64,000 bases of DNA from the NCBI RefSeq assembly GCF_001612905.1, contig NZ_BDBI01000017.1, positions 62,001 to 126,000 on the forward strand. The letters are read 5' to 3'. The notes beneath the pieces were generated by a model. It did no database searches. It saw only the letters and a program-made list of their open reading frames with translations, and was not told the origin of the DNA. The translations under genes were made by a program, and so were the position numbers. Within the stretch, counting starts at the first letter, position 1. The number at the start of each line of letters is the position of its first letter. Source of the DNA: Nocardia ignorata NBRC 108230. Its GTDB lineage: Bacteria; Actinomycetota; Actinomycetes; Mycobacteriales; Mycobacteriaceae. Positions 44,643-53,090 of the stretch are shown one piece after another.

Positions 44643-44796
44643 CTGGTTTCCATGTTCCCAGTCAGGCGCGGACGATGCTCAGGATCTCGGTATCGAACAG
44701 AGCCGTTGGACTCGTTCTGCCGGTCCCTGATCATGTGGTTCCGCATCCTGGTTTCCATGTTCCCAGTCAGGCGCGGACGATGCTCAGGATCTCGGT
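44643..44796. repeat. Perfect 49-bp direct repeat including the pmmA 3' end
   Basis: The same 49 bases occur at 44643-44691 and 44748-44796, period 105 bp. The second copy contains the last ten codons and stop of pmmA; the first lies in the gap before the SIS gene. The 56 bp between the copies are unique. It is a clear tandem duplication remnant. Confidence 0.9.
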
Positions 44797-46146
44797 CACG
44801 AGTGCGTTTACTTCGGCCTGCGATCCGGCCTCGACGTTGAGTCGGAGCAGGGGTTCGGTGTTGGAGGCGCGCAGGTTGAACCAGGCGTGGTCGCCCAGGT
44901 CGACGGTGACGCCGTCGAGGCGGTCCACCGACACGGTGCGGTCGGCGAAGGCCGCGAGCACGGCGGCCGTGCGGTCGGCGGCGTCGGCGACGGTCGAGTT
45001 GATCTCGCCCGAGGCCGCGTACACGTCGTAGGCGGCCATCAGTTCCGACACCGGCCGGTCGCCCTCACCGAGTGCGGCGAGCACGTGCAGCGCGGCGAGC
45101 ATGCCCGAGTCGGCGCCCCAGAAGTCGCGGAAGTAGTAGTGCGCGGAGTGCTCACCACCGAACACCGCGCCGGTGGCGGCCATCTCCTGCTTGATGAACG
45201 AATGACCCACCCGCGTGCGCACCGGCTTGCCACCGAGTTCCTCGACCAGCTCGGGCACCGCGCGGGAGGTGATGAGGTTGTGGATGACGGTCGACCCCGG
45301 CTCCTTGGCCAGCTCGCGCTGCGCGACCAAAGCCGTGATCGCCGACGGCGACACCGGCTCGCCCCGCTCGTCGACGACGAAGCAGCGGTCGGCGTCACCG
45401 TCGAAGGCCAGGCCGATGTCGGCGCCGCTCGAGCGCACCAGCGCCTGCAGATCGACCAGGTTCTTCGGGTCGAGGGGGTTGGCCTCGTGGTTGGGGAAGG
45501 AGCCGTCGAGCTCGAAGTACAGCGGCACGATGGTGACGGGCCCGAGCGTTCCGAGCACAGCGGGGACGGTGTGCCCGCCCATGCCGTTGCCCGCGTCGAC
45601 CGCGATGGTGAGCGGACGGACCTCGTCGAGATCCACCAGTTCGCGCAGGAAGCTCGCGTAGTCGGCGAGCAGATCGACGGTCGAGGCGGAACCGGGCGCA
45701 CCGTCGTAGGCGGGCACACCCGACACGACCTCGGCCGCGATGGTGGCGAGGCCGCTGTCCTGACCGACCGGCAGCGCGTTGGCCCGGCACAGCTTGATGC
45801 CGTTGTACTTGGCGGGGTTGTGGCTGGCGGTGAACATGGCGCCCGGACAGCCCAGCCTGCCCGAAGCGAAGTACAGCTGATCGGTGGAGGCGAGCCCGAT
45901 GTGCACCACATCCAGGCCCTGACCCTGCACGCCCTGGGCGAACGCCTCGGCCAGCTCGGGCGAGGACTCACGCATGTCATGGCCGATGACAACGCGCTCG
46001 GCGCCCTCGGCACGCATCAACCGGGCGAACGAGGCACCGACATCGCGCACGAACCCGGCGTCGATCTGCTCGCCCACCACCCCGCGGACGTCATAAGCCT
46101 TGATCACGGCGTTCACGAGTTCGCCAGAGCGCGCGAGGGTCGTCAT
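44767..46146 (-). CDS. pmmA: Phosphomannomutase/phosphoglucomutase
   Basis: A 459-residue alpha-D-phosphohexomutase converting mannose-6-P to mannose-1-P. Phosphoserine loop TASHNP with Ser108, metal loop FDGDADRCF, and sugar-binding GGEHSAHYYFRD are all intact. ATG at 46146. With ManA and ManB of this window it completes the route to GDP-mannose for lipoarabinomannan-type glycans. Its final 30 bp are duplicated downstream. Confidence 0.94.
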   Translation of the reverse strand: MTTLARSGELVNAVIKAYDVRGVVGEQIDAGFVRDVGASFARLMRAEGAERVVIGHDMRESSPELAEAFAQGVQGQGLDVVHIGLASTDQLYFASGRLGCPGAMFTASHNPAKYNGIKLCRANALPVGQDSGLATIAAEVVSGVPAYDGAPGSASTVDLLADYASFLRELVDLDEVRPLTIAVDAGNGMGGHTVPAVLGTLGPVTIVPLYFELDGSFPNHEANPLDPKNLVDLQALVRSSGADIGLAFDGDADRCFVVDERGEPVSPSAITALVAQRELAKEPGSTVIHNLITSRAVPELVEELGGKPVRTRVGHSFIKQEMAATGAVFGGEHSAHYYFRDFWGADSGMLAALHVLAALGEGDRPVSELMAAYDVYAASGEINSTVADAADRTAAVLAAFADRTVSVDRLDGVTVDLGDHAWFNLRASNTEPLLRLNVEAGSQAEVNALVTEILSIVRA

Positions 46147-46164
46147 GCCGCAAAGCCTAGCTCA

Positions 46165-46276
46165 CCCGCCTCCCCGGGTCTTTTGGCCAGACTCAGGCAC
46201 AGGGGAGGTGTCGTTGGCGGCCAGACTTGGGTGGGGTGCCGGGTTTGCCCGTGCCCGGTGAGTTACCCATGTGCTC
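46165..46276 (-). repeat. Dispersed ~112-bp repeat element, copy 2
   Basis: Read on the minus strand it begins GAGCACATGGGTAACTCACC then GGGCACGGGC, and ends with the CCTCCCC/GGGGAGG hairpin tail, the same head and tail as the copy at 5365-5475. It lies just upstream of pmmA. The central part differs from the other copies more than the ends do. Confidence 0.7.
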
Positions 46277-46282
46277 ACCTGC

Positions 46283-46360
46283 TGCCTGCGGGACTTTTGT
46301 CGGACTCGGATGTGGGGGAAGGAGGCGTTGGCGGGCAACCGAGCGGCACGTGGCCCGGAG
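46283..46360 (-). repeat. Degenerate partial copy of the ~112-bp repeat
   Basis: The stretch GGGACTTTTGTCGGACTCGG and following bases align with GGGTCTTTTGGCCAGACTCA and following bases of the copy at 46165-46276, in the same orientation. The head segment is missing, so this is a decayed tandem copy. Confidence 0.5.
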
Positions 46361-46377
46361 TCGCAACGCCGGATCTC

Positions 46378-46490
46378 GCAAGCACATGGGTGACTCCCCG
46401 GGCACGGGCTCCGGTGACCCGGCACGTGAGTCTGGCCGCCGACGCAGGTCTCTCCGCGCACGAGTCCGGCCTGAAGTCGCGGGGAGGCGG
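46378..46490 (+). repeat. Dispersed ~112-bp repeat element, copy 3
   Basis: Starts GCAAGCACATGGGTGACTCC and then CCGGGCACGGGC; tail GCGGGGAGGCGG. It is inverted relative to copy 2. The tail stem CTCTCCGCG/CGCGGGGAG keeps pairing through a G-T pair although the sequence differs from copy 1, which supports conservation of structure. Confidence 0.7.
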
Positions 46491-46507
46491 GACAGCGGCG
46501 GGTGAGC

Positions 46508-46891
46508 TTATGGGTCGGGGAGGACTCGTAGGTGGCCGCGGCGGCCGGTGCGGGTTTGGCGGGGGGCCGGGGTGGCGGTGTCGCGGTAGCCGGGCTGGTC
46601 GGGTTCGGCGGGGCGGCGGCGTAGGCCTGCTTCGCGAACGGCTTCGGCCAGGGCGGTCAGATCGTCGTCGTCGGGGGTGCTGGAGGAGAAGCCGCCCTCG
46701 TGGCGCACCAGTTCCCAGCCCTTGGGGGCGGTGATGCGGCAGGCGTGGGTTTCGCACAGATCCCAGGAATGCGGTTCGGCGACGGTGGCCAGGGGTCCGA
46801 CGACGGCGGTCGAGTCGGAGTACACATACGTCAGCGTCGCTACAGCCGGGTTCTTGCAGCCGGGTCGGCAGCAACGACGCATAGGGATCAC
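46508..46891 (-). CDS. DUF3499 family protein
   Basis: About 127 residues matching the actinobacterial DUF3499 family (H37Rv Rv3258c): RRCCRPGCKNPAVATLTYVY at the N-terminus and SWDLCETHACRITAPKGWE, which together give a likely Zn site from Cys/His residues. GTG at 46891 gives VIPMRRCC; the longer frame and ATG 46882 are alternatives. The Pro/Arg-rich C-terminus is variable. Function unknown; linked to pmmA and whiB2 in related genomes. Confidence 0.88.
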   Translation of the reverse strand: MIPMRRCCRPGCKNPAVATLTYVYSDSTAVVGPLATVAEPHSWDLCETHACRITAPKGWELVRHEGGFSSSTPDDDDLTALAEAVREAGLRRRPAEPDQPGYRDTATPAPRQTRTGRRGHLRVLPDP

Positions 46892-46967
46892 GACGTCGAG
46901 ATTAACCCTCCCGCCCACAAAAGTGGATACGGACACGCGGTGACGAGGGCGTCGTTCTCGCGCGCCG

Positions 46968-47450
46968 CTACTCCGGTTCGGGGTCGATCAGGTCGGGATC
47001 GACACCCAAGTAGGTCGCGATCTGCTGCACCAGCACCTCGCGCAACAGCTCGACGAGATCGTCGGGATCGGCGGCGCGCAGCTCGAGCGGCTTGCGGAAG
47101 AGCACCACGCGCGCGCGGGTGGCGGCACCGTGACGGTCGACGCCCGCGGGGATGAGCCGGGAAAGCGGAACCGGCCCGTCGGCGACGACCTCGTCCGGCC
47201 AGGTGACCGAATCAGGATGCAGCGGACGGATTTTCGGCACATCGTCGACGGCGATGTCGAGTTTGGTCAGCCGGTCGTGCCAGCGGGTGTCCAGTGGTGC
47301 GAAGGCCTCGAGCACCAGCCGGTCGAATTTCTGCCCGCGCGTGCGCCAGGCGGGCACCGTCGGCGGGAGCATGGGGCCACGGACACCGCGACCGCGGCGG
47401 GTCACCGAACGAGCGGTCGGCGCCGGAAGATGTCGCCGGGAACGTGCCAT
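46968..47450 (-). CDS. Zincin-fold protein lacking HExxH (Rv3259-like)
   Basis: A 160-residue member of the short metallopeptidase/zincin family (DUF1025-like). Family features are the FDRLVLEAFAPLD N-terminus, IRPLHPDSVTWPDEVVADG and the C-terminal helix VELLREVLVQQIATYLGVDP. In active relatives that helix carries HExxH; here the corresponding positions are Arg-Glu-Val-Leu-Val, so the metal ligands are absent. It is probably a non-catalytic, conserved protein. ATG at 47450; the first 35 residues are basic and may be a non-conserved extension. Confidence 0.82.
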   Translation of the reverse strand: MARSRRHLPAPTARSVTRRGRGVRGPMLPPTVPAWRTRGQKFDRLVLEAFAPLDTRWHDRLTKLDIAVDDVPKIRPLHPDSVTWPDEVVADGPVPLSRLIPAGVDRHGAATRARVVLFRKPLELRAADPDDLVELLREVLVQQIATYLGVDPDLIDPEPE

Positions 47451-47564
47451 GGGTACTTCGCCTCTCTCGCCTGACCGGTAAACGGGCGTTCGCCCGGAGA
47501 CACCGACGTACTGCGCCTGCGTGGCTCCGGGCCAGGCCTGGAGAGTCTACTTTCGAACAGTCAC

Positions 47565-47942
47565 TTATCCGATTCCGCGCTTCAGCCTGCGACGCTCTCG
47601 TTCCGAGAGACCGCCCCAGATGCCGAAACGTTCGTCATGCGCCAGCGCGTATTCCAGGCACTGGTCACGCACTTCACAGCCCAAGCAGATGCGCTTGGCC
47701 TCACGGGTCGAGCCGCCCTTCTCCGGGAAGAACGCCTCGGGGTCGGTCTGAGCGCAGAGGGCACGTTCCTGCCACTGCTCTTCGATCGACTCGAACATCT
47801 CGTCGAAGCCCGTGACGACCAGACTCAGCCGGGGGGCCGCGACTTCGCTTGCCGCGTCCGGTTCCGGCCAGCTCGTTTCAGCGCAGACAGCGTGAGCTGC
47901 GCCTGCTGTGGAATCGGTCGGCGAGACCAGGTTTTCGGTCAT
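47565..47942 (-). CDS. whiB2: WhiB-family iron-sulfur regulator WhiB2
   Basis: A 125-residue regulator. Four cluster-binding cysteines: the first in RALCAQTDPEAFFP and three in CLGCEVRDQC; then FGIWGGLSERERRRLKR, the GIWGG turn and basic tail that bind sigma factor/DNA. The ALCAQTDPEAFFPEKGGSTR segment is characteristic of WhiB2 (WhmD), needed for septation. The N-terminus is about 40 residues longer than mycobacterial WhiB2, but the ATG has a strong GAGGAGG ribosome site. Divergent from fbiA. Confidence 0.93.
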   Translation of the reverse strand: MTENLVSPTDSTAGAAHAVCAETSWPEPDAASEVAAPRLSLVVTGFDEMFESIEEQWQERALCAQTDPEAFFPEKGGSTREAKRICLGCEVRDQCLEYALAHDERFGIWGGLSERERRRLKRGIG

Positions 47943-48295
47943 CGTTCCGCCTCCTCACTATGTGTTAGCGCAGAATGATTTCCGTCGGACCAACTAGAAC
48001 CCCGACGGCCCAACACCGCGACGTAGTCTCGCGGGCTTCCCCGAGCCTGCCTTCCGGCGCGCCGGCACCCTCTCGCAAACGCCCCCGCGCTATGTCTTCT
48101 CGCGGTGACCGGAATGACATGTCTGTGATTAGACACGCCGCACTTGCCGGTGGTCAACCCGCCGTCACCCTTCCGTTACACTCCGGACCCGCCTTTCGTG
48201 TTGATCTTGTTATGTGCCGTGGCAAATGACCAGCAACTTTGTTCTTCGGCATGGGGAAACAACCCGGCAACCGGCACCACTTAGGCTGTGTCCCT
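47943..48295. other. Divergent intergenic region whiB2/fbiA (353 bp)
   Basis: AT-richer than its surroundings and without a supported open frame. It must hold the promoters of whiB2 (leftwards) and fbiAB (rightwards). I see no clear palindrome long enough to call an operator. Confidence 0.6.
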
Positions 48296-49282
48296 GTGAC
48301 TGCACAACACGCGGTGCGCGAGCCCAAGATCGCCGTTCTCGTCGGTGGTGTCGGGGGTGCACGGTTCCTCCTCGGCGTCAGGCAGCTGCTGCCCGACGCT
48401 GATATCTCGGCCGTCGTCAACGTCGGTGACGACGTCTGGATGCACGGCCTCCGCATCTGTCCCGACCTCGACACCTGCATGTACACCCTCGGTGGTGGCA
48501 TCGATCCCGAACGTGGCTGGGGCCACGCGAACGAGACCTGGCACGCCAAGGAGGAACTGGCGAAATACAACGCCAAGCCCGATTGGTTCGGGCTCGGCGA
48601 TCGCGATATCGCCACTCACCTCATTCGCACCGAGATGTTGCGCGCCGGATTTCCGCTGTCCGCGGTCACCGAAGCGCTGTGCAATCGGTGGCAGCCGGGC
48701 GTGAAACTCATTCCGGCAACCGACGACCGCTGCGAAACCCACGTGGTGGTCAGCGATCCCGACAATGCTGGCGAACGTCGCGCGATCCACTTCCAGGAAT
48801 GGTGGGTGCGGTACCGCGCGGCGCTTCCGACACACGGATTTGCCTCGATCGGCGCCGAACAAGCCTCTCCCGCACCAAATGTGACCGATATCATAGCGTC
48901 GGCTGACGCCGTGTTGCTCGCCCCCTCGAACCCCGTCGTGAGCATCGGATCGATCCTCGCCGTGCCCGGTATCCGCGGCGCGTTGCGCACCACCGAAGCC
49001 AAGGTCGTCGGCCTGTCTCCGGTGATCGACGGAAAGCCGTTGCGCGGCATGGCCGATGAGTGCCTGAAGGTGATCGGGGTGGAATCGACGGCCGAGGGAG
49101 TCGGCAGGCATTACGGCGCCCGCTCGGCCACCGGCATCCTCGACGGCTGGCTCGTCCACTCCACCGACACCGCCGAGGTGCCCGGTGTGGAGGTGCGCAG
49201 CGTGCCGCTGCTCATGTCCGATCCCGAGGCGACGGCCGAAATGGCCCGTGCCGCACTCGAACTCGCGGGGGTGAAGGCGTGA
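48296..49282 (+). CDS. fbiA: F420 biosynthesis phosphoenolpyruvate/2-phospholactate transferase
   Basis: A 328-residue CofD/FbiA enzyme that joins the guanylyl-activated three-carbon unit to Fo in F420 synthesis. [21 protein letters not shown] at the N-terminus binds the substrate phosphate, [20 protein letters not shown] is the family block, and [14 protein letters not shown] closes the active site. The GTG at 48296 gives a family-like N-terminus. It overlaps fbiB by GTGA. F420 is widely used for oxidoreductases in these organisms. Confidence 0.95.
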   Translation: MTAQHAVREPKIAVLVGGVGGARFLLGVRQLLPDADISAVVNVGDDVWMHGLRICPDLDTCMYTLGGGIDPERGWGHANETWHAKEELAKYNAKPDWFGLGDRDIATHLIRTEMLRAGFPLSAVTEALCNRWQPGVKLIPATDDRCETHVVVSDPDNAGERRAIHFQEWWVRYRAALPTHGFASIGAEQASPAPNVTDIIASADAVLLAPSNPVVSIGSILAVPGIRGALRTTEAKVVGLSPVIDGKPLRGMADECLKVIGVESTAEGVGRHYGARSATGILDGWLVHSTDTAEVPGVEVRSVPLLMSDPEATAEMARAALELAGVKA

Positions 49283-50625
49283 GCACGCCCACCGACCACG
49301 CGGCGGGCGAACTACGGATCCTGCCGGTCACCGGACTGCCGGAGTTCCGGCCCGGCGACGACATCGCCGAACACCTTGTGGCACAGGCACCCTGGCTCGC
49401 CGACGGCGACATCCTCGTGGTGACGAGCAAGATCGTCTCCAAGGCCGAGGGCCGCATCGTCGCCGCCCCGACCGACCCCGAGGAACGCGACGCCGCCCGC
49501 CGCGAGCTGGTCGACGCCGAGGCGGTACGGGTACTCGCGCGCAAAGGCCGCACCCTCATCACCGAGAACCGGCTCGGCATCGTGCAGGCCGCCTCCGGTG
49601 TCGACGGCTCCAATGTGGCCGAGGGCGAATTGGTGCTGCTCCCGGTGGATCCCGACGCCAGCGCCAAAGCGCTGCGCGCGGCCGTCGCCCAGCGGCTCGG
49701 CGTCGACGTGGCCGTGGTCGTCACCGACACGATGGGCCGCGCCTGGCGCAACGGCCAGATCGACGCGGCCATCGGCTCGGCCGGCCTGCGCGTGCTGCAC
49801 GACTACGCGGGCGCGGTCGACGGGCAGGGCAACGAACTACACGTCACCCAGGTGGCCGTCGCCGACGAACTGGCCGCCGCCGCCGACCTGGTGAAGGGCA
49901 AGCTAGGCGCGGTGCCGATCGCGGTGGTCCGCGGCCTGCCGACCGTGGACGACGGCTCCACCGCGGCGTCGCTGCTGCGCGGCGGGGTGGACGACCTGTT
50001 CTGGCTCGGCACCGCCGAGGCGATCGAACTCGGCCGCAAACAGGCTGTGCCGCTTCGTCGTTCGGTGCGCGCGTTCAGCGACGAACCGGTCGACCCGGAA
50101 CGGCTCAGGGCCGCCGTCGCCGCCGGTCTCACCGCCCCGGCTCCGCACCACACCCGACCGGTGCGCTTCGTCTGGCTGCGCGATCGCGATGTGCGTGCCC
50201 GGCTGCTCGCCGCCATGGCCGACAAGTGGCGTGCCGATCTCGCGGCCGACGGCCTCGACCAGGAGCGGATCGAACGTCGCGTCGCGCGCGGGCGGATCCT
50301 GGCCGACGCGCCGGAGGTCGTGATCCCGTTCTGCGTGCCCGACGGTGCGCACGACTACCCGGACGCGCGTCGCCAGGCAGCCGAGCAGACGATGTTCACC
50401 GTCGCCGTCGGTGCCGCCGTGCAGGGTCTGCTCGTGGCGCTGGCCGCCGACGGTCTCGGCAGCTGCTGGATCGGCTCGACGATCTTCGCGCCGGAGGTGA
50501 CCCGGGAAGTCCTCGGCCTCGCGGACGACTGGAATCCGTTGGGCGCCATCGCTATCGGGAATCCGCTGGAGACGCCCGAGCCGCGCACGGTCGGCGATCC
50601 CGGCCCCGGTCTGGTCGAACTGTGA
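49279..50625 (+). CDS. fbiB: Bifunctional F420 gamma-glutamyl ligase / nitroreductase-domain protein
   Basis: A 448-residue two-domain protein, the exact length of the mycobacterial FbiB. N-terminal CofE-like domain (about 1-245), with [18 protein letters not shown] and [21 protein letters not shown], adds glutamates to F420. C-terminal nitroreductase-fold domain (about 250-448: [32 protein letters not shown]) binds FMN and helps make mature F420 by reducing the dehydro form. Coupled to fbiA by GTGA overlap. Its 3' end is duplicated downstream. Confidence 0.95.
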   Translation: MSTPTDHAAGELRILPVTGLPEFRPGDDIAEHLVAQAPWLADGDILVVTSKIVSKAEGRIVAAPTDPEERDAARRELVDAEAVRVLARKGRTLITENRLGIVQAASGVDGSNVAEGELVLLPVDPDASAKALRAAVAQRLGVDVAVVVTDTMGRAWRNGQIDAAIGSAGLRVLHDYAGAVDGQGNELHVTQVAVADELAAAADLVKGKLGAVPIAVVRGLPTVDDGSTAASLLRGGVDDLFWLGTAEAIELGRKQAVPLRRSVRAFSDEPVDPERLRAAVAAGLTAPAPHHTRPVRFVWLRDRDVRARLLAAMADKWRADLAADGLDQERIERRVARGRILADAPEVVIPFCVPDGAHDYPDARRQAAEQTMFTVAVGAAVQGLLVALAADGLGSCWIGSTIFAPEVTREVLGLADDWNPLGAIAIGNPLETPEPRTVGDPGPGLVEL

Positions 50626-50745
50626 ACCGCACAGCGACGGCGTGCGGCCACGGTCAGCGACGCCGACCCGTATCGGGTCGAACTGTGAGCCGTTCGGGGG
50701 CGGCACGCAGCTATGGTCGGCGCGCTGTCGCCCGCCCGGCTGTGA
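50588..50745 (+). repeat. In-frame tandem copies of the fbiB 3' end
   Basis: The last codons of fbiB ([12 protein letters not shown], stop at 50623) recur 63 bp later in the same frame as TVSDADPYRVEL with a second stop at 50686. A weaker third copy (MVGALSPARL, stop at 50743) follows. The 172-bp gap before the NUDIX gene is largely made of this. Confidence 0.6.
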
Positions 50746-50797
50746 GCAGGCCGGTGACGGCGCGCCGCCCGGTGCGGCCCGGTGCGGAGACGCCGTC

Positions 50798-51319
50798 ATG
50801 AGCGCCGAATCGCTGCACGCCTCCGCGACCGAACTGCTCACCTCCTGGAAACCGCCCACCGACGCGGATTCCTCACTGCGTGAAGCGATGCTGGCGTTTC
50901 TCGGGTCGGCACCGCGCGGCTGTCTGCGCGAACACGCGCCCGGCCACATCACCGCCTCGGCGATCGTGTTGTCGCACGACCGTCGCGAGGTGATCCTCAC
51001 GCTGCACCCGCGCGTGGGCCGCTGGATCCAGCTCGGCGGCCATTGCGAGCCCGGTGACGACACCGTCGCCGACGCCGCGCTGCGCGAGGCCGTCGAGGAA
51101 TCCGGTATCCCCGACCTGTCGCTGGTGCCCGGTCTGTACGGCGCGCAGGCGCATCCGATCACCTGTTCGCTCGGTGTGCCGACTCGTCATCTGGACCTGT
51201 TGTTCGAGGTCATCGCGCCGCCCGGTGCGGTCCCGGTGCGCAGCGCCGAATCCACCGATCTGCGGTGGTGGCCGGTCGACGGGCTACCACCTGGCGCCGA
51301 CGTGGCGCTGAAAGCCTGA
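50798..51319 (+). CDS. NUDIX hydrolase
   Basis: A 173-residue NUDIX protein. The box GHCEPGDDTVADAALREAVEESGI contains the metal-binding REAVEES core, preceded by an Asp-Asp in place of the usual single Glu and one extra residue. Substrate cannot be told; NUDIX enzymes hydrolyse nucleoside-diphosphate-linked compounds. ATG at 50798. It follows the fbiB tail duplications and ends before a terminator at 51342. Confidence 0.9.
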   Translation: MSAESLHASATELLTSWKPPTDADSSLREAMLAFLGSAPRGCLREHAPGHITASAIVLSHDRREVILTLHPRVGRWIQLGGHCEPGDDTVADAALREAVEESGIPDLSLVPGLYGAQAHPITCSLGVPTRHLDLLFEVIAPPGAVPVRSAESTDLRWWPVDGLPPGADVALKA

Positions 51320-51341
51320 CCCCTCGCTGACCGGCGCTCGT

Positions 51342-51375
51342 GGCGGCCGCATCCGAACGGATGTGGCCGCCTTTT
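51342..51375 (+). terminator. Intrinsic terminator after the NUDIX gene
   Basis: Stem GGCGGCCGCATCCG with CGGATGTGGCCGCC (one G-T pair), two-base loop, followed by TTTT. It separates the fbiAB-NUDIX unit from the alkane-hydroxylase operon. Confidence 0.8.
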
Positions 51376-51400
51376 CCGTTATCTCACCGTTATCCACTTT

Positions 51401-51418
51401 ACAAATTCACAAATTTGT
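51401..51418. promoter_or_regulatory. AT-rich palindrome upstream of alkB1
   Basis: ACAAATT-CACA-AATTTGT, perfect seven-base arms, about 90 bp before the alkB1 ATG. It is a candidate operator for the TetR-type regulator encoded in the operon. A second inverted repeat (GCACATC / GATGTGC, 51467-51490) lies in the leader. Confidence 0.6.
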
Positions 51419-51508
51419 CTAGACACCGACCGGAGGAGCGGCCTATCGTCTGTGACAGAGAGTTACGCACATCACAGGTGTGAGATGTGCCTCAGGATGG
51501 AGACAACG

Positions 51509-52741
51509 ATGTCCACCGACGCCAACCCGTCCGAGCGGACGGCAGCGCCGCCGCAATGGCGCGATTCCAAGCGATATCTGTGGCTGTGGGGCCTGTTCGC
51601 ACCCACCGGACTGTTCACGATCGCGATCCCCATGATCTGGGGCCTCAACCAGCTCGGCTGGCACCGCCTGGCCGAAGTGCCGTTCTGGCTCGGCCCGGTG
51701 CTGATCTACATCGTGATCCCGCTGGCCGACCTGTTGTTCGGCCCCGACGGCGACAATCCGCCCGACGAGGTCATGGAACAGCTGGAGAACGACAAGTACT
51801 ACCGCTACCTGACCTACCTGTACCTGCCGTTCCAGTACGCCTCGCTGATCTTCGCCTGCTACATCATCACCGCCGACAACCTGCACTGGCTCGGCTTCCC
51901 CGGCGGCGCCAATGTGGTCGACAAGATCGGCATCGCGATCAGCGTCGGCATGATCGGCGGCATCGGGATCAACACCGCGCACGAACTGGGCCACAAGAAG
52001 GTCGAATTGGAGCGCTGGCTCTCGCGTATCGCGCTGGCCCAGTCGTTCTACGGGCACTTCTACATCGAGCACAACCGTGGTCACCACGTGCGGGTCGCCA
52101 CCCCGGAGGACCCGGCCAGTTCCCGTCTCGGCGAGACCTTCTGGGCCTTCTGGCCGCGCACCGTCTGGGGCAGCCTGCGCTCGGCCTGGCACCTCGAGAA
52201 GGAACGGCTCGCCCGCCTGGACAAGGGCCCGTGGACGTTGCGCAACGACGTGCTCAACGCCTGGGCGATGTCGGTGGTGCTGTGGCTCGGGCTGATCCTG
52301 GCCTTCGGTATCGAGGTGCTGCCGTACCTGATCCTGCAGGCGGTGATCGGATTCAGCCTGCTCGAGTCGGTGAACTACCTCGAGCACTACGGCCTGGTCC
52401 GGCAGAAGACACCGAGCGGGCGCTACGAGCGGCCCGCCCCCGAACACAGCTGGAACAGCGACCACCTGGTCACCAACATCTTCCTCTACCACCTGCAGCG
52501 CCACAGCGACCATCACGCCTACCCGACCCGTCGCTATCAGACGCTGCGCAGCTGGGACGGCGCACCGAACCTGCCGAGCGGTTACGCCAGCATGATCCTG
52601 CTGAGCTACTTCCCGCCGATCTGGCGCAAGGTGATGGACAAGCGGTTGCTCGCGCACTACGGCGGCGATGTCACCTTGGCCAATATCGAGCCCAAGCGCC
52701 GCGAGCAGGTGCTGGCGAAGTATGGAACGGAGGCGCCGTGA
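51509..52741 (+). CDS. alkB: Alkane 1-monooxygenase AlkB
   Basis: A 410-residue membrane di-iron hydroxylase that oxidises n-alkanes to 1-alkanols. All His-box motifs are intact: HELGH 158-162, EHNRGHH (His188, 192, 193), RHSDHH (His332, 335, 336), plus NYLEHYG. Six transmembrane helices are expected. ATG at 51509 preferred over 51497 for spacing from GGATGGAG. First gene of alkB-rubA-rubB-tetR, each overlapping the next. Confidence 0.96.
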   Translation: MSTDANPSERTAAPPQWRDSKRYLWLWGLFAPTGLFTIAIPMIWGLNQLGWHRLAEVPFWLGPVLIYIVIPLADLLFGPDGDNPPDEVMEQLENDKYYRYLTYLYLPFQYASLIFACYIITADNLHWLGFPGGANVVDKIGIAISVGMIGGIGINTAHELGHKKVELERWLSRIALAQSFYGHFYIEHNRGHHVRVATPEDPASSRLGETFWAFWPRTVWGSLRSAWHLEKERLARLDKGPWTLRNDVLNAWAMSVVLWLGLILAFGIEVLPYLILQAVIGFSLLESVNYLEHYGLVRQKTPSGRYERPAPEHSWNSDHLVTNIFLYHLQRHSDHHAYPTRRYQTLRSWDGAPNLPSGYASMILLSYFPPIWRKVMDKRLLAHYGGDVTLANIEPKRREQVLAKYGTEAP

Positions 52742-52911
52742 GTGCGTACAAATGCCCCGTCTGTGATTATGTCTACGACGAAGCCGAAGGCGCTCCGCGC
52801 GAAGGTTTTCCGGCGGGTACCCCGTGGTCGGCGGTGCCGGACGACTGGTGCTGTCCGGACTGCGGAGTGCGGGAGAAAATCGATTTCGAGGCGGTAGGAG
52901 TAGCGCGATGA
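52738..52911 (+). CDS. rubA: Rubredoxin A (AlkB electron donor)
   Basis: A 57-residue rubredoxin; one Fe bound by CPVC (residues 6-9) and CPDC near 40. The insertion [13 protein letters not shown] is typical. GTGA overlap with alkB. It passes electrons from rubredoxin reductase to AlkB. Confidence 0.93.
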   Translation: MSAYKCPVCDYVYDEAEGAPREGFPAGTPWSAVPDDWCCPDCGVREKIDFEAVGVAR

Positions 52912-53090
52912 CCGAATACAAGCTCTACCAGTGCGCCCAGTGCGGATTCGAATACGACGAAGCGCAGGGCTGGCCCGACGACGGCATCGCCCCCGGCACC
53001 CGCTGGGACGACATCCCCGACGACTGGACCTGCCCGGACTGCGGTGCCCGCAAATCCGATTTCTTCATGGTCGAGATCGAACGTTCGTGA
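52908..53090 (+). CDS. rubB: Rubredoxin B
   Basis: A 60-residue rubredoxin with CAQC (residues 9-12) and CPDC near 43, and the PDDW segment between. It overlaps rubA by ATGA. The two rubredoxins in alkane operons belong to different subtypes; usually only one supports AlkB fully. Which one does so here cannot be read from sequence alone. Confidence 0.93.
   Translation: MTEYKLYQCAQCGFEYDEAQGWPDDGIAPGTRWDDIPDDWTCPDCGARKSDFFMVEIERS

Noticed and set aside
46147..46507. Possible CRISPR-like array because of repeated units
   Set aside because: Units are about 112 bp, in both orientations and without equal spacers; there are no cas genes nearby.
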